NCBI GenBank assembly: GCA_050246475.1
Contig: JBFWVZ010000006.1
Coordinates: forward strand, 1-64,000
DNA length: 64,000 nt
Origin: CADEEL01 sp050246475
GTDB lineage: Bacteria > Pseudomonadota > Alphaproteobacteria > Caulobacterales > Aquidulcibacteraceae
Direction of reading: 5' to 3'
How positions within the stretch are numbered: position 1 is the first letter of the stretch; the number at the start of each line of letters is the position of its first letter. A program made the translations under genes and the position numbers. Of this stretch, positions 49,994-58,699 are shown in pieces. The notes below the pieces were generated by a model that had not been told where the DNA came from, made no database searches, and worked only from the letters and a program-made list of their open reading frames with translations.

Positions 49994-50659
49994 TTACGGC
50001 TCGCTCCACATCCGCGTGAGGTTCTGGCGCGCCACTTCGAGGCGCGTGCGCGAGAGCCAATCCATCTTCGCCCCCTCGATCGCGGCCACTTCCCCGAGCT
50101 CAAAGAGGATGTCCCGCTTTGCTTCCTCCGCCACCGAACTCTGGATGAAGGTGATCGCCACCAGCCGCTCGCCCGACCGCACGGGCGCGACTTCGTGCAG
50201 CGTCGTCGAAGGATAAACGATCGCCGAGCCCGGGCTGAGTTTGATCGGCAAGGCCCTGACGCCCAGATGCACGACCAACTCGCCGCCCTCATACGAACGC
50301 GGATCGTTGAGAAAAATCGTCGAGGAAAGATCCGACCGCATCCGCCGGCCCATCACGGTCATCAGCGCCGCATCCGCGTGCGCGCCGTAATTCATCCCCG
50401 GCTGATATTTCGCCAGCATTGGCGGCGCCACGAACCGCGGCAGCGCGAAGTCCTGAAACTGCGCCGAGCGCGCGTAGGCGTCCGCCGCGATCTTCACGGA
50501 TTCCGCAAAGAGCGGATCGCCGAAATCCGCCTGCAAATTGTTCTTCGCCACCGCATGCGGATTGGAGACGCGCCCATCCACGAATTTGAGCTTGCCCGCG
50601 AGCTCAATGAGTCGCGCGACCTCGGCGGGGCTCAGCAAATCCTTGATCTCGAGCAGCAT
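49994..50659 (-). CDS. Fe(II)/2-oxoglutarate-dependent dioxygenase, PiuC family
   Basis: A 221-residue hydroxylase similar to PiuC/YbiX. The iron site is HADAAL near 94 and the later His is in STTLHEVAPVRSGERL near 150, with the 2-oxoglutarate-binding Arg in this segment. DGRVSNPHAVAKNN near 28 and MLAKYQPGMNYGAHAD near 81 are typical. PiuC genes are often found with TonB iron receptors, but none is adjacent here. It starts 20 bases after the tRNA gene ends. Confidence 0.9.
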   Translation of the reverse strand: MLLEIKDLLSPAEVARLIELAGKLKFVDGRVSNPHAVAKNNLQADFGDPLFAESVKIAADAYARSAQFQDFALPRFVAPPMLAKYQPGMNYGAHADAALMTVMGRRMRSDLSSTIFLNDPRSYEGGELVVHLGVRALPIKLSPGSAIVYPSTTLHEVAPVRSGERLVAITFIQSSVAEEAKRDILFELGEVAAIEGAKMDWLSRTRLEVARQNLTRMWSEP

Positions 50660-50678
50660 GACGGGGCCGAACTGAAAA

Positions 50679-50754
<76 letters not shown>

Positions 50755-50827
50755 GACCAGCTAGCGCCGGAACCGAAATTCGGGACGCTCGCTCTAGCGC
50801 CCCGCCGCGCCCCGCGCAAGGCAGGCT

Positions 50828-51883
50828 CTAAGGCAGAACGGCGCCGGCCGCGGCGTGCTCGCGTCCGGCCCGTTCGAGCCAGGCCAGGCCCTTGTGAATC
50901 TCTTCGCCAAAGTGCTGTCGCGCATCGGCAAGCGCTTGCGCGCGCAATTCCGGCGAATAGGCGTGTTCGGTGGCTTTCGAATAGCGCGTGAGCGCCGGGC
51001 TGGATGTCACGCGCGCCGCATAATCCGCCCGTGCATCGAGCGCGAGATGCGCCGCGATCGCGGCCATCCATTCGCCGGGCGAGGAGAGCAGCGCCTCGAA
51101 ATCGGCGCGCATCACGCGCGCACTGTGCGCTCTGAGGAGCGCGTCTTCCGCCAGCCGTTCGCAGAGCCATGTCATGGCGCACAATTCGCCCGGCGAAAGC
51201 GTGTGAAGAACGCCTGGCGCGGCGCCCAGAAATCGGGTCAGCCGGCGAAACCGCTCGGGCCCATGCCCGCGCAGATCGATAGGATTGTTTTCCCCAGCAA
51301 GCAGCGTCGCAAGATAGGGCTCCGGCGCCAGATTGAGATAGATTGCACGCGCGTGCGGCGCAGCGTCGAGCAGGATCGGCCCCATGCGCCCGGCGCTGCT
51401 CGTCGCTTTCACGACGACGGCGCGCGTATCGTGAAAGCCGCGCCGCCACAGCCGGATGAGAATCGCTGTCAGCGTGTTGAATTGGCCGCGGCTCAACAGC
51501 GAGTCCGGATCGTTGATCGTATCGAACGTCTCCGCGAGCGTGCGCAGCGGCGATGGCTCGCGCAGCGAAAGCACGCCGTGAATCTCGTCGAGCAGTCGGC
51601 TGACCAGCGTTGAGCCGACGTGCCCCGCGTGAAAGATGAAATGAAGCGGCGTGCTGAGCGGCGGCGCATCCGTCAGCGTGCGCGCCACTGCCGGAATCGT
51701 CGCCCAGCCGCCGGTTTGCGCCACGCCCCCGGTGAGCAGCCGGTCGTCCAGAAAGCTCGCGGAGCGGATCGCGGCCTCCGTCATGCGGATGAACATGAGC
51801 GACTGGCGCGAGAGATCGAGCCGCTGGGGATAAAGCCCCGCATCGGTCGCGAGATCGGCGAGGGGGTGCGGTGCGGCGCTCAT
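50828..51883 (-). CDS. Sulfotransferase-like P-loop protein
   Basis: A 351-residue protein with HFIFHAGHVGSTLVSRLLDE near 80, the P-loop-like PAPS site of sulfotransferases (H-x-G-H-V-G-S-T). VLSLREPSPLRTLAE near 105 and AVVVKATSSAGRM near 155 follow, and a C-terminal helical half ends AGREHAAAGA. The substrate is unknown. It is transcribed toward the tRNA. It is similar in style, not in length, to the P-loop protein at 10711-11337. Sulfation by PAPS is only inferred. Confidence 0.75.
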   Translation of the reverse strand: MSAAPHPLADLATDAGLYPQRLDLSRQSLMFIRMTEAAIRSASFLDDRLLTGGVAQTGGWATIPAVARTLTDAPPLSTPLHFIFHAGHVGSTLVSRLLDEIHGVLSLREPSPLRTLAETFDTINDPDSLLSRGQFNTLTAILIRLWRRGFHDTRAVVVKATSSAGRMGPILLDAAPHARAIYLNLAPEPYLATLLAGENNPIDLRGHGPERFRRLTRFLGAAPGVLHTLSPGELCAMTWLCERLAEDALLRAHSARVMRADFEALLSSPGEWMAAIAAHLALDARADYAARVTSSPALTRYSKATEHAYSPELRAQALADARQHFGEEIHKGLAWLERAGREHAAAGAVLP

Positions 51884-51974
51884 CGAAGCGCCCGCTTAAG
51901 GCGCCCTGCGCCTGCCCGGAAGGCCCTGAGGGGCGCCCCGCGGAGCAAGCGTCTTGTTCATCGCTCAACGATAT

Positions 51975-51991
51975 CTGACATTGCGTGTCAG
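51975..51991. promoter_or_regulatory. Palindromic operator CTGACA-N5-TGTCAG
   Basis: A perfect 6-bp inverted repeat, CTGACA and TGTCAG, with 5 bases (TTGCG) between, 22 bases before the regulator's GTG start. TGACA/TGTCA repeats upstream of WYL-family regulator genes suggest autoregulation. The palindrome probably overlaps or lies near the promoter of the regulator-lldD-SDR operon. Confidence 0.6.
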
Positions 51992-52012
51992 GCTTTTATG
52001 CTAGCCTGCCTT

Positions 52013-53029
52013 GTGCGCGCGAGCCGGCTTCTCTCCATCCTCATTCTCTTGCAGATGCGCGGCCGCATGAGCGCCGAGACGCTGGCGCAGGAGTTCGAAG
52101 TCTCCGTCCGCACCATTTACCGCGACGTCGATCAGCTCTCCGCCGCTGGCGTGCCCATCTACGCGGAGCGCGGCAGAAGCGGCGGCTTCCAGCTGATGGA
52201 CGGATACCGCACGCGGTTGACGGGCTTCACCGCGACCGAGGCCGAAACGCTGCTGCTCGCCGGCGCGGGCGCGGCCGCGGAGGATCTGGGTCTAGGCGCT
52301 GAACTCGCGGCCGCGGAATTGAAACTCCTCGCCAGCTTGCCGCCGGATTCCGGCGCGAGCGCCCAGCGCGTCTCGCAGCGTTTCCACCTCGATCCCGTCG
52401 ATTGGTATCGCCGCGCCGAGCCGATCGACGTCCTGCCGGTCCTCGCCGGCGCCGTCTGGCGGGAGCGCCGCATCCGCGTGCGTTATGAAAGCTGGAAGGA
52501 GGAGGTGAGCCGCACGCTCGATCCGCTGGGCCTCGTTCTCAAGGGCGGCATTTGGTACCTCGTCGCCGCCGACAAAACTCCGCGCACGTACCGCGTCTCC
52601 AACATCCATCAACTTGATGTCACCGAAGACGAGGCGGAGCGCCCCGCGCGGTTCGATCTCGCGCGCTATTGGGAAGCGTGGGTCCGCGATTTCGAGGCGC
52701 GGCTCTTGGCGGAGAAGGCAATGGTGAAACTTTCGCCGCGCGGCCTCAAATGGCTGAACGATGTGAGCCCCGCCGCGGCGGAGGCCGCCGCCGCGAGGCA
52801 TCGCGCGGCGAAGCCCGAAGGTTGGATCAGAGCCGAAATTCCCATCGAGAGTGTGGACTTCGCGGCCCGCCAGCTGCTGCGCCTGGGCGCCGAGGTCGAG
52901 GTGCTGGAGCCGCCCGAATTGCGCACGCGCATCGCCGCTGAGGCTATGCGCACCGCCGATTTGTATGCCGCGCGAAAACCGACTAGCACCCAGCCCAAGA
53001 AGAAACGGCGAGGGAGCGCGCGCGCATGA
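52013..53029 (+). CDS. WYL-domain transcriptional regulator (YafY family)
   Basis: A 338-residue regulator. RASRLLSILILLQMRGRMSA and FEVSVRTIYRDVDQLSAAGV form the DeoR-type winged helix, PIYAERGRSGGFQL near 48 is the wing, and the WYL ligand-sensing domain has GLVLKGGIWYLVAADKTPR near 179. The C-terminal WCX-type end has IPIESVDFAARQLLRLG. I chose the GTG at 52013 because RASRLL is where homologues start; an ATG at 51998 is the alternative. It shares an ATGA overlap with lldD, which it probably controls. Confidence 0.88.
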   Translation: MRASRLLSILILLQMRGRMSAETLAQEFEVSVRTIYRDVDQLSAAGVPIYAERGRSGGFQLMDGYRTRLTGFTATEAETLLLAGAGAAAEDLGLGAELAAAELKLLASLPPDSGASAQRVSQRFHLDPVDWYRRAEPIDVLPVLAGAVWRERRIRVRYESWKEEVSRTLDPLGLVLKGGIWYLVAADKTPRTYRVSNIHQLDVTEDEAERPARFDLARYWEAWVRDFEARLLAEKAMVKLSPRGLKWLNDVSPAAAEAAAARHRAAKPEGWIRAEIPIESVDFAARQLLRLGAEVEVLEPPELRTRIAAEAMRTADLYAARKPTSTQPKKKRRGSARA

Positions 53030-54165
53030 TCGCGGCGTCGGTCAAGGATTTCAGAGAACGCGCGCAGGATCGCCTGCCGCGTCTCATGTTCGATTATCTC
53101 GATGGCGGCTCGTACAGCGAACTGACGCTTGAGAAGAACGTGACCGATATGGAGGCGCTGGCGCTCCGGCAGCGCGTCATGCGCGACGTCTCCAAGCTCG
53201 AAATGAAGACGCGCTGGTTCGGCGTCGAGAGTTCGATGCCCGTCGCGCTCGGCCCGATCGGCTTTGCCGGCATGTTCGCCCGCCGCGGCGAAGTGCAGGC
53301 CGCTGCCGCCGCGCACAAAGCGGGCGTCCCGTTTTGTCTCTCCACCGTCTCCATCTGCAGCTTAGAGGAAGTGACTGAGAAGGCCGGCCGCCCGATCTGG
53401 CAGCAGCTCTACATGATCAAGGATCGCGGTTTCATGGCCGCCTTCCTCCAGCGCATCACGGCCGCCAAATGCCCCGTTCTGGTGATGACGGTCGATCTTC
53501 CCGTCGCCGGCGCCCGCTATCGCGATGTGCGCTCGGGCATGTCCGCCCCGCCAAGCCTCGAAAGCGCGCTCGGCCGCGCCTGGCAGGGGGTCACGCATCC
53601 GGAATGGGTGTGGGACGTGCAGTTGAACGGCCAGCCGCTCGTGTTCGGAAACCTCACGGACGCGGTGAAAGACGCGCGCGGTGTCGGCCAATTCGCCGCC
53701 TGGGTGCAGAAGAATTTCGACGCCAGCGTGAACTGGAAAGACATCGACTTCGTCCGTCAGCATTGGAAAGGCCCGCTCGTCATCAAGGGCGTGCTGGATC
53801 CAGATGACGCACGTGAAGCCGTCGCCCACGGCGCCGACGGCATCATCGTTTCCAACCACGGCGGCCGTCAGCTCGATGGCGCGCTCTCCGGCGTCAAGGC
53901 GCTGCCGCCGATCGTCGATGCGGTTGGCGCCCAAACGACGGTGCTGATGGATGGCGGCGTGCGCTCGGGCCTTGATGTGCTCCGCGCGCTGGCGTTGGGC
54001 GCCCAAGGATGCTTCCTCGGACGCGCCTGGGCCTATGCGCTGGCGGCCGAGGGCGGGCGCGGAGTCTCGCGCGCGTTGAACATCCTCCGCGCCGAGCTTG
54101 GCGTCGCGATGGCGCTCACCGGCTGCACGGATGTGCGCCAAGCGGGCAGGGAGCTGCTGGTTTGA
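53026..54165 (+). CDS. lldD: FMN-dependent alpha-hydroxy-acid (L-lactate) dehydrogenase
   Basis: A 379-residue flavoenzyme that oxidises L-lactate or a similar 2-hydroxy acid, passing electrons to quinone. MFDYLDGGSYSELTLEKN near 21, PVALGPIGFAGMFARRGE near 72 and VMTVDLPVAGARYRDVRSGM near 154 are typical, the catalytic His lies in IIVSNHGGRQLDG near 275, and VLMDGGVRSGLDVLRAL near 305 binds FMN phosphate. It is coupled to the regulator gene and followed by an SDR whose TTG overlaps its stop. Lactate is the family's usual substrate; others are possible. Confidence 0.9.
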   Translation: MIAASVKDFRERAQDRLPRLMFDYLDGGSYSELTLEKNVTDMEALALRQRVMRDVSKLEMKTRWFGVESSMPVALGPIGFAGMFARRGEVQAAAAAHKAGVPFCLSTVSICSLEEVTEKAGRPIWQQLYMIKDRGFMAAFLQRITAAKCPVLVMTVDLPVAGARYRDVRSGMSAPPSLESALGRAWQGVTHPEWVWDVQLNGQPLVFGNLTDAVKDARGVGQFAAWVQKNFDASVNWKDIDFVRQHWKGPLVIKGVLDPDDAREAVAHGADGIIVSNHGGRQLDGALSGVKALPPIVDAVGAQTTVLMDGGVRSGLDVLRALALGAQGCFLGRAWAYALAAEGGRGVSRALNILRAELGVAMALTGCTDVRQAGRELLV

Positions 54166-54842
54166 AGGACAAGGTCGTCGTCGTCACAGGCGCGTTTGGC
54201 GCATTGGGCCGCGCCGTCGCGGATGCAGCCGCCGTCCAAGGCGCGCGCGTCGCCGCGATCGATTTCGCGCCGCCGCCGGGCCTGGCGCTCAACATCGGCG
54301 CCGATGCGTTCGTCGAAGGCGGCGTCAACCTCGCCGATGAAGCCCACGCCGCGCGCGTCTTCGGCGCAATTGCGCAGAAATACGGCCGCATCGATGCGTT
54401 GGCGAACATCGCGGGCGGCTTCTCCTGGTCGAAGGTGGCCGATGCGCCGGCCGATCTCTGGGATCGCCTGAACACGATCAATTTGAAGACGGCTTTGAAT
54501 GCCAGCCGCGCCGCGCTCACGCACGGCGTCTCCGCGATCTTGAATGTCGGGGCCAACGGCGCGCTCAAAGCCGCGCCCGGCATGGGTCCCTATGCGGCGT
54601 CCAAATCCGCCGTGCATCGCCTGACGGAGGCCCTGGCCGAGGAGCACAAGGAGGCGGGCGTACGCGTCAACGCGGTGCTGCCCTCCATCCTCGATACGCC
54701 CGCCAACCGCGCCGACATGCCGGACGCCGATTTCACGAAATGGGTGGCGCCGGGCGATCTCGCGGGCATCATCCTCTTCCTGCTCTCGGATGACGCGAAC
54801 CCCATCACCGGCGCGCTCATCCCGGTGACGGGGCGGGTTTGA
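54162..54842 (+). CDS. Short-chain dehydrogenase/reductase
   Basis: A 226-residue NAD(P)-dependent SDR. KDKVVVVTGAFGALGRAVAD holds the TGxxxGxG site, LANIAGGFS near 78 replaces the NNAG motif, and the catalytic Tyr and Lys are in PYAASKSAVHRLTEAL near 145. The TTG start overlaps the lldD stop (TTGA), so it belongs to the WYL-lldD operon and may act on the keto-acid product or on a related alcohol. Substrate unknown. Confidence 0.87.
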   Translation: MKDKVVVVTGAFGALGRAVADAAAVQGARVAAIDFAPPPGLALNIGADAFVEGGVNLADEAHAARVFGAIAQKYGRIDALANIAGGFSWSKVADAPADLWDRLNTINLKTALNASRAALTHGVSAILNVGANGALKAAPGMGPYAASKSAVHRLTEALAEEHKEAGVRVNAVLPSILDTPANRADMPDADFTKWVAPGDLAGIILFLLSDDANPITGALIPVTGRV

Positions 54843-54926
54843 GCCGAGCGGCGCCCGCGCTTTAGGACAACTCATTTGCCCCGCGACGTGTCCCCGGCGA
54901 AAGGCGAGGTCTCCAGGAAGAGCCTC

Positions 54927-55874
54927 ATGCCGGATATCGGCGCGCTCGCCGCGCGCGAAAAGACTTTGTCGCAATCACGCCTGACGCACCTGGAGCGTCT
55001 GGAGGCGGAGGCGATTCACATCATGCGCGAGGTCGTCGCCGAGTGCGAACGCCCGGTGATGCTCTATTCGATCGGCAAGGATAGCGCCGTCATGCTGCAT
55101 CTGGCGGCGAAGGCGTTCTATCCCGCGAAGCCGCCGTTTCCGCTCCTCCATGTCGATACGACGTGGAAGTTCCGCGCCATGTACGAAATGCGCGAGAAGA
55201 TGGCCGCCGAACTCGGCTTCGATCTCATCGTCCACAAAAATCCCGAAGCCCTCGCGCAGAACATCAATCCGTTCGATCACGGCTCGGCGCTCCATACGGA
55301 CGTGTGGAAGACGCAAGGCCTGAAGCAGGCGCTCGATCTTCATGGCTTCGATGCCGCCTTCGGCGGCGCGCGCCGCGACGAAGAAAAGAGCCGCGCCAAG
55401 GAGCGCATCTTCTCTTTCCGCGCCGAGGGCCATCGCTGGGATCCGAAGAACCAGCGCCCCGAGCTTTGGCGCCTCTACAACACGCGCATCAAGAAAGGCG
55501 AAAGTCTGCGCGTCTTCCCGCTCTCGAATTGGACGGAGCTGGATGTCTGGCAATACATCCACCTCGAGAACATTCCGATCGTCCCGCTCTATTTCGCGGC
55601 CGTGCGCCCCGTCGTCGAGCGCGATGAAGCGCTCATCATGGTCGATGACGAGCGCATGCGTTTACGTGACGGCGAAACGCCGATGACGAAGAGCGTGCGT
55701 TTCCGCACCCTTGGCTGCTATCCGCTCACAGGCGCCGTTGAGAGCACAGCCGATACGCTGCCGCTCATCATCCAGGAAATGCTGCTGACGACGACGAGCG
55801 AGCGCCAGGGCCGCGTCATCGATCACGATCAGGCCGCCTCGATGGAGAAGAAGAAGCAAGAGGGCTATTTTTAG
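54927..55874 (+). CDS. cysD: Sulfate adenylyltransferase subunit 2
   Basis: The catalytic PP-loop ATPase subunit that makes APS from sulfate and ATP together with CysN. VMLYSIGKDSAVMLHLAAKA near 44 is the PP-loop, LLHVDTTWKFRAMYEMR near 71 follows, and FGGARRDEEKSRAKERIFSF near 145 is a hallmark. Length 315 is close to normal. I chose the ATG at 54927 with AGGAAG 6 bases upstream over the earlier TTG. It is separated from cysNC by one base, so both are co-translated. Confidence 0.95.
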   Translation: MPDIGALAAREKTLSQSRLTHLERLEAEAIHIMREVVAECERPVMLYSIGKDSAVMLHLAAKAFYPAKPPFPLLHVDTTWKFRAMYEMREKMAAELGFDLIVHKNPEALAQNINPFDHGSALHTDVWKTQGLKQALDLHGFDAAFGGARRDEEKSRAKERIFSFRAEGHRWDPKNQRPELWRLYNTRIKKGESLRVFPLSNWTELDVWQYIHLENIPIVPLYFAAVRPVVERDEALIMVDDERMRLRDGETPMTKSVRFRTLGCYPLTGAVESTADTLPLIIQEMLLTTTSERQGRVIDHDQAASMEKKKQEGYF

Positions 55875-55875
55875 A

Positions 55876-57792
55876 ATGGCCCACGTTTCGGACCTCATCG
55901 CGGAAGACATCGGCGCCTATCTCGAGGCGCACCAGAAGAAATCGCTCCTGCGATTCATCACCTGCGGCAGCGTCGATGACGGCAAGTCCACGCTGATCGG
56001 CCGGCTGCTCTACGATTCAAAGATGATCTTCGACGATCAACTGAAGGCGCTCGAGGCGGATTCCCGCCGCGTCGGCACGCAGAACGGCGCGCTCGATTTC
56101 GCGCTGCTTGTCGATGGCCTCGCCGCCGAGCGCGAGCAGGGCATCACCATCGACGTCGCGTACCGCTTCTTTTCCACCGACAAACGCAAATTTATCGTCG
56201 CCGATACGCCCGGTCACGAGCAATACACGCGCAACATGGCCACCGGCGCTTCGACCGCTGATCTCGCCATTATCCTGATCGACGCGCGCAAAGGCGTGCT
56301 CACGCAAACGCGCCGCCACTCCTACATCGCCGCGCTCATGGGCATTCGCCACATCGTGCTCGCGGTGAACAAGATGGATCTGGTCGGCTACGATCGCGCG
56401 CCGTTCGAGGACGCCGTCCACTTCTACCGCCTCTTTGCCGAGCGCATTGGCTTGGAAAACATCCGCGCCATCCCGATCAGCGGCTTGCAGGGAGACAACA
56501 TCGCTCAACCCAGCGAGCGCATGAATTGGTACCATGGTCCCACGCTCATGCATCATCTCGAAACTGTCGAGATCGATGAAGCCAAGATCGCCGCCGCGCC
56601 CTTCCGCATGCCAGTGCAATGGGTGAATAGGCCGGATCAGTCCTTCCGCGGTTTCGCGGGGCAGGTCGCGTCCGGAACGATCGCGCCCGGGGATAAGGTC
56701 CGCGCGCTCCCGTCCGGCAAAACGAGCACGGTCCAGCGCATTGTCGTGAAGGGCGGCGATTTGGAACAGGCGCAAGCGGGCCAATCCGTCACGCTGACGC
56801 TCGCCGACGAGATCGACGTCTCGCGCGGCGACGTGCTGGCCGCGGCTGACTCGCCGCCCGAGGTCGCCGATCAATTCGAAACGACGCTCATCTGGATGGC
56901 AGATCAAGCGCTGCTGCCCGGCCGGCCGTATTGGGCCAAGATAGGAACCAAGCTGGTCTCCGCCACGATCACCGAGATCAAGCACAAGGTGAACGTGAAC
57001 ACGCTGGAGCAGCTAGCGGCGAAAACGCTGGAGCTGAACGAGATCGCCGTCTGCAACATCTCGCTCGATCGCCCCGTGCCGTTCGATCCGTATACGGAGA
57101 ACAAAGATACGGGCGGCTTCATCCTGATCGACCGGATGTCGAATGCCACACTCGCCGCCGGCCTCGTTAATTTCGCGCTGCGGCGCGCCCAGAACATCCA
57201 TTGGCAGGCGCTCGATGTCGATCGCGCCGCGCGCGCCCACATCAAGGGCCAGCGCCCCGCGATCCTCTGGTTCACCGGGCTTTCAGGCGCCGGCAAATCC
57301 ACCATCGCCAATCTCGTCGAGAAGAAGCTTCACTCGCTCGGGCGCCACACTGTGATGCTCGATGGGGATAACATCCGCCACGGCTTAAACCGCGATCTCG
57401 GATTCACCGACGCCGATCGCGTCGAGAACATCCGCCGCGTCGCGGAAGTTTCGAAGCTCATGGCTGACGCGGGCCTCATCGTGCTCGTCTCCTTCATCTC
57501 GCCTTTCCGCGCCGAGCGGCAAATGGCGCGCGAGAAAGTGGCCGAAGGGGAGTTCTTCGAAATCTTCGTGGACGCGCCGCTCGCGGAAGCCGAGCGCCGC
57601 GATGTGAAAGGCCTCTACAAACGCGCGCGTGAAGGTCAGCTGAAGAATTTCACCGGCGTCGATTCTCCGTACGAGCCGCCGGAGACGCCCGAGATTCACA
57701 TCGATACGATGAAGACGAGCGCCGCCGAAGCTGCCGAACAGATCGTCGCGCGCGTCACCGGCGAGGGCGCCGAAGACAGCTGGGTCGTCTAG
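55876..57792 (+). CDS. cysNC: Bifunctional sulfate adenylyltransferase subunit 1/adenylylsulfate kinase
   Basis: A 638-residue fusion. The N-terminal EF-Tu-like GTPase (TCGSVDDGKSTLIGRLLYDS near 30, ADTPGHEQYTRNM near 110, VNKMDLVGYDR near 165) helps drive APS formation with CysD. The C-terminal APS kinase (WFTGLSGAGKSTIANLVEKK near 465, DGDNIRHGLNRDLGF near 495 and FISPFRAER near 539) phosphorylates APS to PAPS. PAPS can be used for sulfate reduction or sulfation; no cysH or cysI is in the window, while two sulfotransferase-like genes are. The end overlaps the convergent SDR by 4 bases. Confidence 0.95.
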   Translation: MAHVSDLIAEDIGAYLEAHQKKSLLRFITCGSVDDGKSTLIGRLLYDSKMIFDDQLKALEADSRRVGTQNGALDFALLVDGLAAEREQGITIDVAYRFFSTDKRKFIVADTPGHEQYTRNMATGASTADLAIILIDARKGVLTQTRRHSYIAALMGIRHIVLAVNKMDLVGYDRAPFEDAVHFYRLFAERIGLENIRAIPISGLQGDNIAQPSERMNWYHGPTLMHHLETVEIDEAKIAAAPFRMPVQWVNRPDQSFRGFAGQVASGTIAPGDKVRALPSGKTSTVQRIVVKGGDLEQAQAGQSVTLTLADEIDVSRGDVLAAADSPPEVADQFETTLIWMADQALLPGRPYWAKIGTKLVSATITEIKHKVNVNTLEQLAAKTLELNEIAVCNISLDRPVPFDPYTENKDTGGFILIDRMSNATLAAGLVNFALRRAQNIHWQALDVDRAARAHIKGQRPAILWFTGLSGAGKSTIANLVEKKLHSLGRHTVMLDGDNIRHGLNRDLGFTDADRVENIRRVAEVSKLMADAGLIVLVSFISPFRAERQMAREKVAEGEFFEIFVDAPLAEAERRDVKGLYKRAREGQLKNFTGVDSPYEPPETPEIHIDTMKTSAAEAAEQIVARVTGEGAEDSWVV

Positions 57793-58625
57793 AGAGCCGT
57801 CATCCCGCCGTCGACGGCGAGGATTTGTCCCGTCACGTAAACGCTCTCGTCGCTCATGAAGAAAAGCGCGGCGTACGCGATCTCCCATGCGGTCGCTTGC
57901 CGCCCGAACGGCACAGGCGTGCGCGCCCGCGAAGGGCGCCCTTGGGAGGCCGCACGGCCAAGCGGCGTATCCACCAGCCCAGGACAGAGCACGTTCGCGC
58001 GCACGCCCTTGCGCACGCCTTCCATCGCGACGTGACGCATGAGCCCGCCGAGCGCGGCCTTCGATGCATCATACGCCGGCAGCCGCGAGCCGGGCGTGAG
58101 GCTCGCGATCGAGGAGATGAAAAGGATCGAGGATCCGTCCGCGATGATCGGCATTGCCGCGCGGCAGATAAGCATCGGCGCGCGCACATTGATTGCGAAC
58201 GTCTTGTCCCACGAGTCAGGCTCGGCGCCCGCGAGCCCGAGTCCGCCCAAGCCGACGCCCACATTGCACACGATCCCATCGACCCCGCCCATCGCTTCAT
58301 GCGCTTCTTGCACGAGCCGGACGCAATCGTCTGTCTTCGAGACATCCGCTTGGATGACCGCCGCTTGCCCCAATTCGTCGCCGATGAGGGCCGCCGTCTC
58401 GCGCGCGCTGTCGGGATTGATGTCGCACACCGCCACATGCGCGCCCTCGCGCGCGAAAAGCACGCTCATCGCGCGTCCATTGCCGATCGGATCGCTCGCC
58501 GCATCCGTCACGCGCTGGCCGCCGCCGACGACGAGGATTTTCCGTCCGTTGAGCCGCGCGCGGCCAGGCGCTTCACCGAGAGATTCGGCGCTCGGCGCCC
58601 GCACGTGGCGCTCAGCATCGCTCAT
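57789..58625 (-). CDS. Short-chain dehydrogenase/reductase
   Basis: A 278-residue NAD(P)-dependent SDR. KILVVGGGQRV near 29 is a modified glycine-rich loop, DINPDSARETAALI near 69 reads the cofactor, IVCNVGVGLGGLGLAG near 119 replaces NNAG, and the catalytic Tyr-Lys lie in AYDASKAALGGLMRHVA near 186. The C-terminus YVTGQILAVDGGMTAL is classical. It is longer than typical SDRs at the N-terminus by about 25 residues. The substrate is unknown. It is divergent from the phosphofructokinase. Confidence 0.87.
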   Translation of the reverse strand: MSDAERHVRAPSAESLGEAPGRARLNGRKILVVGGGQRVTDAASDPIGNGRAMSVLFAREGAHVAVCDINPDSARETAALIGDELGQAAVIQADVSKTDDCVRLVQEAHEAMGGVDGIVCNVGVGLGGLGLAGAEPDSWDKTFAINVRAPMLICRAAMPIIADGSSILFISSIASLTPGSRLPAYDASKAALGGLMRHVAMEGVRKGVRANVLCPGLVDTPLGRAASQGRPSRARTPVPFGRQATAWEIAYAALFFMSDESVYVTGQILAVDGGMTAL

Positions 58626-58699
58626 TGCATCCTCTCATCGGTTCGCACGTTCACGCCGAAAGCGAAGCACGTTAGAGGGGGCGAGGAAAGCGAGGCGTG

